Assembly: GCF_901542335.1 (NCBI RefSeq)
Contig: NZ_LR594036.1
Span: 1,550,001 to 1,614,000, forward strand
Origin: Streptococcus porcinus
GTDB lineage: Bacteria > Bacillota > Bacilli > Lactobacillales > Streptococcaceae
Direction of reading: 5' to 3'
DNA: 64,000 bases
Below are positions 44,980 to 52,679 of the stretch, one piece after another. The notes beneath the pieces are model-generated. The model did not search any database. It was not told the origin of the DNA and worked only from the letters and a program-made list of their open reading frames with translations. Numbering within the stretch: position 1 is the first letter of the stretch; each line of letters opens with the position of its first letter. Position numbers and translations under genes: made by a program.

Positions 44980-47874
44980 CTAAATCACATCATCTACAAA
45001 AAGATCCTCATCATAATCTATTAAACTATCATAGGGGTTCAAAGTAGCATTCACAGTAGCTTTTATGACTTCTTCTGGAGAATCAAAGGGAGCTGCAGTC
45101 TTTAATTGATTAGGTTTCATACGTACTGCCAATTTTGGTCGACCAGAACTTGTAGCTATCTTACTTGTTAGTCGTCTTCGCCAATCAATAATATTATCAA
45201 ATGTACTTTTTGCTTCCACGGCAATATCTTGTAAATCAAGATTTCGGTGTGGACTGTCAACTGGAATATCCGCAAGTGTCATACTATGGTCAAATTCTTC
45301 TTGTAAGAACATATATCGATAGGGAAGACTTGTCTTCTCATGAAGGAATATAGGGTCTGTTGTGATTTTATGGCCAGATAGGTCTCTTCCTTTTACCCCT
45401 CTTAGAATAACAGCCTCACCTTCTTGAAGTTTTCCTAATTGTGTTGGGGTCAGTAATTCTTGACGTTTACCCTCAAATGAAACATTTGGATTGGCTTCAT
45501 CAAGTATATTACCAGATTTTCGGCGTTTCGTAATCGTTCTAGTGCCCAAGTCCCCACTAATACTCTTATTTGTTTCAGGTGACGTCGACTTAATATAAAC
45601 TTTTAAGGAACAGTTATCTTTAATTGTCGCACTTGTATTTTTCCCATACTTTTCGGTTAACTGTTCTAAGTTTTGAATCCAAAGACAATATAAAATGTTT
45701 TGACCCAAACCTATTGAAATCTTAGTATCCATATGAGGAACCTCAGGAATATTAGTAAACTCATCCAAAACATGCAGAATTCTATTGACACATTTTCGTC
45801 CATTCGACAAAGCCAATTCATAATTAGCATTAAAGAGTTGATCCAAAAACAGGGAAATCAAAGCATTATACTCTGTTCGGTTTGGTGGTGTTACCAGGTA
45901 AATAATTTTGGGATTATCTGAATAGATCATTTCAATGTCGGATTCTTGTAATAAACTAGTCTGAGGTTTATCAATTATTTGAATATCAACATAATCTAAT
46001 ATTGCTTTATTTGTGTACTGATCAAGAATTATCATATCATTATTTTTTTTATAAATTTTCTTCGCCTGAAGAGTGTATTTAACTCCACTTAATGCAAAGT
46101 TAGCATTATTCGGATGATTAAAATCAATGATAACCGTAAATTCATTTGGTAACTTAGGTTCAATAACATAAGTCAAATACCCTTCTACATCAATTAAAGC
46201 CGTTGCTTCTTTAACATGAGTGATTTTTTTTGGTGTCTTACCCCACTTTCTTTCACTAAATATACTTACCTTAGCGGTTCTGTGAGCAAAATCATTTTGT
46301 AGCTGAACATGACTATTTGAACGAAATTTGATTGATAATCGGCGTGGAAAACCAACTGATTCTAAATCAATTGAATTTTTAGATGTTAATTTAGCGATAT
46401 TGTCTTGTAAGAACAGATTAATACCTGTCATCATAGAAGAATAGACATTCCCTTTAGTTTCTTCTGAAGCAAAATCAGAGGCCCTAAAATTGATATCTGC
46501 CATTTCCCTAAATTTTGAAAATTGTTCTTGATTAATTTTTCGTAAATTATCAAAATAAACAGTAAGCTTAGATTTAACTTTAATTCTATCATCTTTTTCA
46601 GGGGCTTCGACAACCTCGCCTAACTCATCCACAAAAACTTCTTCAGAACCTAAATCTGTTAAGAATTTAGCAATATTTCTCACGGTAACTGTATCCCAAG
46701 CATCTTCTTCACCATTTTGAAAAGCTTCATTTGCACGGTCTACTAAAGCCATTGCAATGGCATTAAAAAGAGAAATCGAGCTATTCTCAAAATAAATGGC
46801 AGTTCCATTACCTTGTCCAGGTTTTGTTTTTCGATAGATAGCTTCAGATACTGCATTTATTCGAGTTTGAGTCTTTTCATAGTAGCCACGTCTAGCAGAA
46901 TCTATTGCTAGTGCAAGTGGATCGTAGGACATGGACCAATCCATATTTTGAAAAGATAGTACTTCTACGTCCATTCCTCTTTTTCGCATAGTCTTGTAAG
47001 AAGATTGGTAATGTTCTCCTTTGGGATCACCAATAATCATTGAAGGTTGATTTTCAGCCCGACTATTAATGTCTATGGTCTCAGTGATAAACCCTTCGCC
47101 TTTACCAGAACGGGTCATACCAATACCTAATGTGTTAGTAGCAGCATCTTCAATATAATAATATCCTGATGGAGTTGATTGCATTCCTAACACTTTTTGA
47201 GCATTTGTGACAAGATGACTGTATTTCCTATTTTGCCACAAAATCTGTGTTTCCAGAGTGAAGCCTACTAAATTAGATTTTGTCTCATGTAAAACAGGAA
47301 TTCCACCATCGCCTGGAAACACTTTTTGTTTGTTAGCAACCTTTTTATATTGCTGGTGAATTTCTTTCACAGTCGCAAAACGATCATCACCTTCTTCATT
47401 AAAATTATAATTCCTATATTGCTCGAAGTTTACCCATGCTGAACGCCAAGCAATAAACAATCCAATGAAGAAGATTGGATAAGCAAATATAGGAGCAATA
47501 CTAAATACATGGTAGTTAAAAAGATTTTTTAACAATAAACTCTCAAAAGGAAATGATATCAAACTTTGCGACGTAATAGTTAAGTAGCAATAATTAATAG
47601 CAGCTCTCAAAATAGTGACCAGATAGTTTGTCAGAGCAAATGCAATCAAGCTAAATAATAATCCCATTACCGTAAAACTTTTATAGGTTTTGAAATAGAA
47701 TATAGGCTCTGCCTCTTTTTCAAAACGAATTCGACCTCTAGATACCCATGGCAATAAATGAATGAGCCTTATCAATATATTTGATAAAATTAGGAAGATT
47801 ATTGAGCAAAGTTTTTTTAGTAAATTCAATAACACCTTAAAGTAGTCATTATACTTATGCTGTGATCTCTTCAT
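44980..47874 (-). CDS. VirD4/TraG-type coupling protein
   Basis: A 964-residue membrane ATPase that links the relaxosome to the channel. Membrane helices at about 20-40, 68-90 and 125-145 precede the ATPase domain with Walker A LGIGMTRSGKGEGF (residues 250-262) and Walker B RILHVLDEFTNIP. Large middle insertion (about 430-640) and a C-terminal QNLEQLTEKYGKN region. It overlaps the 87-residue gene upstream by four bases and is the last gene of that operon. Confidence 0.9.
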   Translation of the reverse strand: MKRSQHKYNDYFKVLLNLLKKLCSIIFLILSNILIRLIHLLPWVSRGRIRFEKEAEPIFYFKTYKSFTVMGLLFSLIAFALTNYLVTILRAAINYCYLTITSQSLISFPFESLLLKNLFNYHVFSIAPIFAYPIFFIGLFIAWRSAWVNFEQYRNYNFNEEGDDRFATVKEIHQQYKKVANKQKVFPGDGGIPVLHETKSNLVGFTLETQILWQNRKYSHLVTNAQKVLGMQSTPSGYYYIEDAATNTLGIGMTRSGKGEGFITETIDINSRAENQPSMIIGDPKGEHYQSSYKTMRKRGMDVEVLSFQNMDWSMSYDPLALAIDSARRGYYEKTQTRINAVSEAIYRKTKPGQGNGTAIYFENSSISLFNAIAMALVDRANEAFQNGEEDAWDTVTVRNIAKFLTDLGSEEVFVDELGEVVEAPEKDDRIKVKSKLTVYFDNLRKINQEQFSKFREMADINFRASDFASEETKGNVYSSMMTGINLFLQDNIAKLTSKNSIDLESVGFPRRLSIKFRSNSHVQLQNDFAHRTAKVSIFSERKWGKTPKKITHVKEATALIDVEGYLTYVIEPKLPNEFTVIIDFNHPNNANFALSGVKYTLQAKKIYKKNNDMIILDQYTNKAILDYVDIQIIDKPQTSLLQESDIEMIYSDNPKIIYLVTPPNRTEYNALISLFLDQLFNANYELALSNGRKCVNRILHVLDEFTNIPEVPHMDTKISIGLGQNILYCLWIQNLEQLTEKYGKNTSATIKDNCSLKVYIKSTSPETNKSISGDLGTRTITKRRKSGNILDEANPNVSFEGKRQELLTPTQLGKLQEGEAVILRGVKGRDLSGHKITTDPIFLHEKTSLPYRYMFLQEEFDHSMTLADIPVDSPHRNLDLQDIAVEAKSTFDNIIDWRRRLTSKIATSSGRPKLAVRMKPNQLKTAAPFDSPEEVIKATVNATLNPYDSLIDYDEDLFVDDVI

Positions 47875-48134
47875 ATTCCCTCTCCACCTCCATTCTTTTT
47901 TATATCTATTCCTTTTAACGATACTTTTTGAGCAAAAAAGCGTGAATACAAGAATATCTGAAACTGTAGTTGTACCGAGAGGTCACTATAGTAAGAAAGA
48001 TAAATCGATAGTTGATTATCTATATCTCTTACAATTGGTGAATAGTTATTTTTGTAATGTAATCTTTGCATTATATAATTTTCCATTTGAAAAGATTCTG
48101 CAATTAATTCATCTGGATCAATAGTTTTCTTCAT
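47871..48134 (-). CDS. Small unknown protein upstream of virD4
   Basis: An 87-residue soluble protein, mostly helical (YIMQRLHYKNNYSPIVRDIDNQL, QFQIFLYSRFFAQKVSLKG), with no recognised domain. It overlaps virD4 by four bases and is first in that operon, behind promoter C. Probably a small transfer factor; function unknown. Confidence 0.65.
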   Translation of the reverse strand: MKKTIDPDELIAESFQMENYIMQRLHYKNNYSPIVRDIDNQLSIYLSYYSDLSVQLQFQIFLYSRFFAQKVSLKGIDIKKNGGGEGI

Positions 48135-48159
48135 ATAATTCTTCCTTTCTTTTTTAATC

Positions 48160-48195
48160 AGTTTAATGGAAAAATAACATCAAGGCATTAAAGGG
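48160..48195 (-). promoter_or_regulatory. Element-specific promoter C (virD4 operon)
   Basis: On the minus strand CCCTTTAATGC (48185-48195), 19 bases, TAAACT (48160-48165). The -10 is weaker than in A, B and D. Confidence 0.6.
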
Positions 48196-48207
48196 AAAAT
48201 AAAAAAA

Positions 48208-48230
48208 CTATGGTATAATATATACCATAG
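48208..48230 (-). terminator. Terminator just before promoter C
   Basis: CTATGGTAT (48208-48216) pairs with ATACCATAG (48222-48230); on the minus strand a run of seven T follows. With the hairpin at 48298-48329 it makes two terminators behind ssb. Confidence 0.8.
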
Positions 48231-48297
48231 CAATGCTTTAACAAATATAGCTGCCTATCGGTTGCTATTTTTTATTTCCTCAAAAATGTTAAATTAA

Positions 48298-48329
48298 AAA
48301 AGTCTCAGTACTGACATACTGGGACTTTT
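48298..48329 (-). terminator. Terminator after the SSB gene
   Basis: AAAGTCTCAGTA pairs with TACTGGGACTTT with one mismatch; T-run on the minus strand. Confidence 0.75.
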
Positions 48330-48401
48330 TACGTTGTCTTGCTTAGCAAAACAATAACATCTTATCCTTAAAATATCATTGTCAACACTTTTTGTCAACA
48401 C

Positions 48402-48827
48402 TTAAAATGGTGACTCTGCATCAACTGGAGAAAAAGCTTCCTCTACATTCTGATACTGCTTCTGATTATTATCTTGTTTACCTTGTCTTTTTTGACTGGC
48501 TGCTTTAGTTTCAAGAAATATTATACCTTTGTATAAATTAGGAGCTAAGTATTGGAAGATTTTTCTGTTCCCCTGTTTATCAACATATGTTTTTTGTACA
48601 ATTTCACCTTCTACAAGAATTGGTGAGCCATTAGATAAGCTTTCTGAGACTAATTCAGCTTGTTTTCCATATACTTGTACATGAAAGAAACTGGGAATCG
48701 GTTTTTTATTATCGTCTAATTGACCAGAATCACATACAAATTCAAACCGACAGCTATTCTTACCGTTAGTTGTCTTTTTAATTTCAACATCTGATGCAAC
48801 ACGTCCATAGGCTATAAATGTTTGCAT
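48402..48827 (-). CDS. ssb: Single-stranded DNA-binding protein
   Basis: A 141-residue SSB. The OB fold spans about residues 1-105: GRVASDVEIKKTTNGKNSCRFEFVC, FFHVQVYGKQAELV, PILVEGEIVQKTYVD. The tail is polar and ends ESPF, similar to but not identical with the protein-binding tip of chromosomal SSB (DDDIPF). It protects single-stranded element DNA during transfer and establishment. It is at the end of the long transfer operon. Confidence 0.9.
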   Translation of the reverse strand: MQTFIAYGRVASDVEIKKTTNGKNSCRFEFVCDSGQLDDNKKPIPSFFHVQVYGKQAELVSESLSNGSPILVEGEIVQKTYVDKQGNRKIFQYLAPNLYKGIIFLETKAASQKRQGKQDNNQKQYQNVEEAFSPVDAESPF

Positions 48828-48844
48828 ACTTCCCTCCTACTTTA

Positions 48845-49114
48845 TTATTTTTGCTTAATTGCACTAATACGAATAATTTGAATAATAATGATGATATAAA
48901 CAATATCTTTAATATTGTGATTTAACATATCATTGACATTTGAAGCATTCACTAGATGAAAGACTGACATCCCAAATAAGAAAGTTGTGTAAAATAAGAA
49001 CAGCGATAAGAAGAAATTAAGGACATTTCTAAGCTTTTCACTTTCTGTGACAATTTCCCAACCCATAGCTGTAATCAACATTATAGCCAGAACAACAGAA
49101 TTAAATATAATCAT
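48845..49114 (-). CDS. Small membrane protein of the transfer operon
   Basis: An 89-residue protein with three hydrophobic helices (VVLAIMLITAMGW, VLNFFLSLFLFYTTFLFGMSVF, DIVYIIIIIQIIRI). No family recognised. It lies 17 bases before ssb and 14 after the 225-residue gene. Confidence 0.65.
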   Translation of the reverse strand: MIIFNSVVLAIMLITAMGWEIVTESEKLRNVLNFFLSLFLFYTTFLFGMSVFHLVNASNVNDMLNHNIKDIVYIIIIIQIIRISAIKQK

Positions 49115-49128
49115 ATTCGTCCCCTTTC

Positions 49129-49806
49129 TTAATAGGCTCTATCTTTATTAACACAAACGCTAAGACCTTGCTCGAAGAAATAACTCCAGTTTTCTTTGAT
49201 TTCTTCTTCAGTCAAATATGAAACATCTTCATCTGTCACTTCTGAATCAATTTTAGGAACAATACGTCCAGAAGGTTCTTTCACAAGATAATTAGGTTTG
49301 GAGTTCCCATTTGGTATGGCTGTTTCAAATAGAGGTGTTTCCTTGAAATCAGCTCCCAACCAAATTTCCGCAAAATCATTTTCGTGCTCTGATACCCACT
49401 GAAAGACTTTTGGATTACTTTCTTCAAGTTGATCAACCAATTTGTAAGCATTACGAACGGATACATTTCGCTTATCAATATTGTCATACCAGATTGAGAA
49501 TTCTGGAATAACTCGTAGTATGCTTTCATCTGTAACAACTTGATTAGCTTCAGATAAATCAACCTCTTCTTCAGGAATGTAAGCATTTAATTCATTGTGC
49601 ATTTCAGGTGTGATAACGCTTGCTTCGTGTTTTACTTTTAGATTTTTTTGTTCTGGTATGGTATTAAATTCTAGGTGCTCTCCACCTTGTCTAACTTCTA
49701 TATGTTCTGGAACAACCTCAATCTTTTCATGAGGTTCCTGTTCGTTCACTTCTTTATTGATAGAAGTTCTTTTTTTACCACCAAAATCAATTCCTATTTT
49801 TGCCAT
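49129..49806 (-). CDS. Unknown soluble protein of the transfer operon
   Basis: A 225-residue acidic, hydrophilic protein without signal peptide or membrane helix. The N-terminus starts MAKIGIDFGGKKRTSINKEV and is followed by a low-complexity polar region; the second half (VIPEFSIWYDNIDKRNVSVRNAYKLVDQLEESNPKVFQWVSEHE) looks folded. No family recognised. Confidence 0.6.
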   Translation of the reverse strand: MAKIGIDFGGKKRTSINKEVNEQEPHEKIEVVPEHIEVRQGGEHLEFNTIPEQKNLKVKHEASVITPEMHNELNAYIPEEEVDLSEANQVVTDESILRVIPEFSIWYDNIDKRNVSVRNAYKLVDQLEESNPKVFQWVSEHENDFAEIWLGADFKETPLFETAIPNGNSKPNYLVKEPSGRIVPKIDSEVTDEDVSYLTEEEIKENWSYFFEQGLSVCVNKDRAY

Positions 49807-49831
49807 TATACTCCTTTCTAACAGAAGAATG

Positions 49832-49858
49832 GCATATCTTCAATTGGCGAAGATATGC
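49832..49858 (-). other. Hairpin between the 908-residue gene and the next gene
   Basis: GCATATCTTC (49832-49841) pairs with GAAGATATGC (49849-49858). The T-run after it is weak, so it may be a processing hairpin or partial terminator rather than a full one. Confidence 0.5.
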
Positions 49859-49869
49859 TATGTGTGTCT

Positions 49870-52590
49870 TTAAATAATTGTATTATTTCTTATATCAGCT
49901 CCATAACCACTGGCATTCATATAATGAATTGGTTCCATTATCCATTGATTAACTTTGTATCGTTTACTTAATGTTTTCTCGAAGTAATTATCTTTGATAA
50001 AGATATTACCTACTTGTGATGAATGCTGACCTACAGTTGACGAATAGGCAACTAATCTACCGTTATTATAGAATGGTAAGAATGAATTACTTAAAATAGC
50101 CACATTACTTGATAAAAGTGAAGTTGCTGTATTATAACTCATGTAAGCATTGTAGGCAATATTCTTAATCATTGAAGCATCCCATGTTCCTTTATTATTT
50201 GAAGCATCAATCTGAATAGTTTCTGCATAGAAATTGTGAAGATCTGCTCCTGAAGGAATAACAGTAACATTTGTTAAGCCAGGTGCATAACCATAGAATT
50301 TATTATTTTTGATCGTGATGTTTTGAACACCACCTAAGTCAAAAATATGACGGGATTGTTTTTGAACCATTGTAAAAGTGCTGTTTTTGACAGTAATGTT
50401 ATTCCCTTGATTTAACATAATCATGAAATAATCGCCATTAATAAGATCATTAGCACGTACATTAATTCGATCAATGACTAAATCATGAACTCCGTCAATT
50501 CCACGTGTTCCAGTAGGAAGTCCAAACCATAACATTGTTCCATCGATAATCAGATTAGTTCCAAGGTCATTTCCTCTTAATTTAGTATTTGAAGCTAAGA
50601 TAATGTATTCATTACCGCTTACTTTCCCTAAATCAGATTCTTGGATATTACTACCAATTTTGTAATCACCTTGTGGTAAGTATAGAGTGACGTTAGGATT
50701 TGCATTAGCATAATTCATGGCTTGTTGGAGAGCAATGTTATTTTGTTCTTTAGTATTTGAGGCTTTTAGAGCAATGTCATAGACTACTCGTAAATCTTGT
50801 TCAAGAACATTTAAGCTACGTGTTCCGTTACCATATAAGACACTATACATCCAGCCACCAATACTGGTAGAAGTATTCTTCATGGCATTAGTTACTGTAC
50901 CAATCCATTCCCTTTTACTTGTTAAATCTGCTCCGGTTGTTTCATTAGTCGCAAAAGATTGTATTTCAACTTTTCGACCAACACTAAATTTAGCTGGGGA
51001 AACTATGAGGTCTTTAACTGTATAAGTAGTACCAGCAAGCCCTCTAAAATCACCATTAACTGTAGTCCCATAAACATGAATATTGTAGTTACCAATATTA
51101 TTTTCATGATTTTTTAAATCAAATATAGTCTTATATGTACCGTCAGCATTCTTAGAAGCACTATACCAACGGATATCATCTTGACTATCTTTAGATGACC
51201 AAACAGGAGTTTTAATACTTGTAAAATATGAAGGAACGTTAGAAACCGTCACTTCGTACTGGTTATTACCTTTATCTAAAACAGTAGTTTTAACCGAAAC
51301 ATTCGGAACCGTTGCTTTAATAGTTGTTAAGCCAATTGTTCGACCATCAATTGTTTTACCATAAACGTGAACATTGTATTCACCAGTTTCGTATTTATGG
51401 TCAGCAATTGAAATAGTTTTGGTATAGGTATTTCCAGTTGGAGTAACATTATACCAACGAATATCATCTTGGTTATTATTAGAAGTCCAAGTTGGTAGTA
51501 AAATTTCTTTAATGTATGTTGGAACATTAGTAACTGTGGCAGTAAAGTCCGAGTTATTTGAAACAGATATAGATGCTTTAACTGGATCAGTAACAACATT
51601 ATATTTTACTACTTTCAAACCTTCCATTTGATAAGTAATATTGCTTATACCATAGACATGAATGTTATAAATGCCACTTTCATAGTTATGATTTACAAGT
51701 TTCAATTGAGTAGTATAATTCCCCTGACTGTCTTTAGAGGTTCCATACCAACGAAGATCATCCTGATTGTTCTTTTCAGTCCAAATAGGTAAAACAATAC
51801 TATCAAAGTCAGATCCAACATTTGAAACGAGAACCTTATAATAGTCATCAGAAAGCTTTGTAACACTTACCGTTGGTATCTGTTTTACAACTGTAAATGT
51901 ATTAGTGCTTTTGCCTGTCATGACACCATTAGCACTAATATAGGTATGAATATTGTATTTCCCATACTCGTTATGATTAGCTTTAAGATCAACTTTATAT
52001 GAATTACCACTTGCTTTATACCAATGAAGATCATCTTGATTCTTGTTTTCAGTCCATACGGCAAACATTAGTTGATCTTTTGGTGACAATTCTCCATTAT
52101 AAGTTAAATTTAGATCTGTTCCGTTTTGTTTAACAGTTGTCGTCTGAATTTTTGAAGCTACACTAGCCAACTTTACTGCTGTCATTTGAGCGTCTTCTTG
52201 AGGAGGTACTTGTGAAGTCACGTTACTTGTTGAGCTAGGTATATTAGTTTCTACATTTGTTTCAGCAACAGGATTCACATCACTAACAATATCGTTATTA
52301 GTATCAGTAGATAGTACTGTTTGTGTTGGAGATACAGTTTCCACAGGTACTGTAGAATTATTATCACCAACATTATTAACTATAGGATCAGATGTAGGTG
52401 CTGTTTCTTTTGTTATTTCAGCACCAGGGGAAGTTGGTGCAGTTACTGTTGCATCTGTATTTGTACTTGATACTGGAGCGTCAGCAAAAGCAACTGAACC
52501 TACACTCAACATTGAAACTGCCACAATAGCTCCACAAAGTGATTTAACAGCTTTATTTTTCCTAAACCCAAACTTTATAACGTTTTTCAT
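49870..52590 (-). CDS. Secreted Bsp-repeat protein with beta-helix domain
   Basis: About 906 residues. A signal peptide with the KFGFRKNKAVKSLCGAIVAVSMLSVGSVAFA pattern is followed by a Thr/Ser-rich stretch (to about 140). Four repeats of about 95 residues follow (about 150-530), each with the core W-T-x-x-x-x-Q-D-D-x-x-W-Y and a Y-x-I-H-x-Y end, matching the GBS Bsp-like repeat. From about 540 the rest is a parallel beta-helix-like domain (LYLPQGDYKIGS, NITVKNSTFTM, NITIKNNKFYG). No LPXTG is present, so it is probably released or held by cell-wall binding repeats. Start taken two codons into the frame for RBS spacing. Confidence 0.82.
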   Translation of the reverse strand: MKNVIKFGFRKNKAVKSLCGAIVAVSMLSVGSVAFADAPVSSTNTDATVTAPTSPGAEITKETAPTSDPIVNNVGDNNSTVPVETVSPTQTVLSTDTNNDIVSDVNPVAETNVETNIPSSTSNVTSQVPPQEDAQMTAVKLASVASKIQTTTVKQNGTDLNLTYNGELSPKDQLMFAVWTENKNQDDLHWYKASGNSYKVDLKANHNEYGKYNIHTYISANGVMTGKSTNTFTVVKQIPTVSVTKLSDDYYKVLVSNVGSDFDSIVLPIWTEKNNQDDLRWYGTSKDSQGNYTTQLKLVNHNYESGIYNIHVYGISNITYQMEGLKVVKYNVVTDPVKASISVSNNSDFTATVTNVPTYIKEILLPTWTSNNNQDDIRWYNVTPTGNTYTKTISIADHKYETGEYNVHVYGKTIDGRTIGLTTIKATVPNVSVKTTVLDKGNNQYEVTVSNVPSYFTSIKTPVWSSKDSQDDIRWYSASKNADGTYKTIFDLKNHENNIGNYNIHVYGTTVNGDFRGLAGTTYTVKDLIVSPAKFSVGRKVEIQSFATNETTGADLTSKREWIGTVTNAMKNTSTSIGGWMYSVLYGNGTRSLNVLEQDLRVVYDIALKASNTKEQNNIALQQAMNYANANPNVTLYLPQGDYKIGSNIQESDLGKVSGNEYIILASNTKLRGNDLGTNLIIDGTMLWFGLPTGTRGIDGVHDLVIDRINVRANDLINGDYFMIMLNQGNNITVKNSTFTMVQKQSRHIFDLGGVQNITIKNNKFYGYAPGLTNVTVIPSGADLHNFYAETIQIDASNNKGTWDASMIKNIAYNAYMSYNTATSLLSSNVAILSNSFLPFYNNGRLVAYSSTVGQHSSQVGNIFIKDNYFEKTLSKRYKVNQWIMEPIHYMNASGYGADIRNNTII

Positions 52591-52615
52591 GTCCATTCCT
52601 CATTTTTTTATTAAT

Positions 52616-52644
52616 GTAATATTATTATTTTATGTTTATATCAA
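52616..52644 (-). promoter_or_regulatory. Promoter of the Bsp-repeat gene
   Basis: On the minus strand TTGATA (52639-52644), 17 bases, TATTAC (52616-52621). It lies just past the terminator of the upstream gene. Confidence 0.5.
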
Positions 52645-52646
52645 TT

Positions 52647-52672
52647 AAAAAGGCTATAAGAATAGCCTTTTT
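52647..52672 (-). terminator. Terminator after the antigen I/II-like gene
   Basis: AAAAAGGCTA (52647-52656) pairs with TAGCCTTTTT (52663-52672); T-run on the minus strand. Confidence 0.8.
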
Positions 52673-52679
52673 CAGCTTA

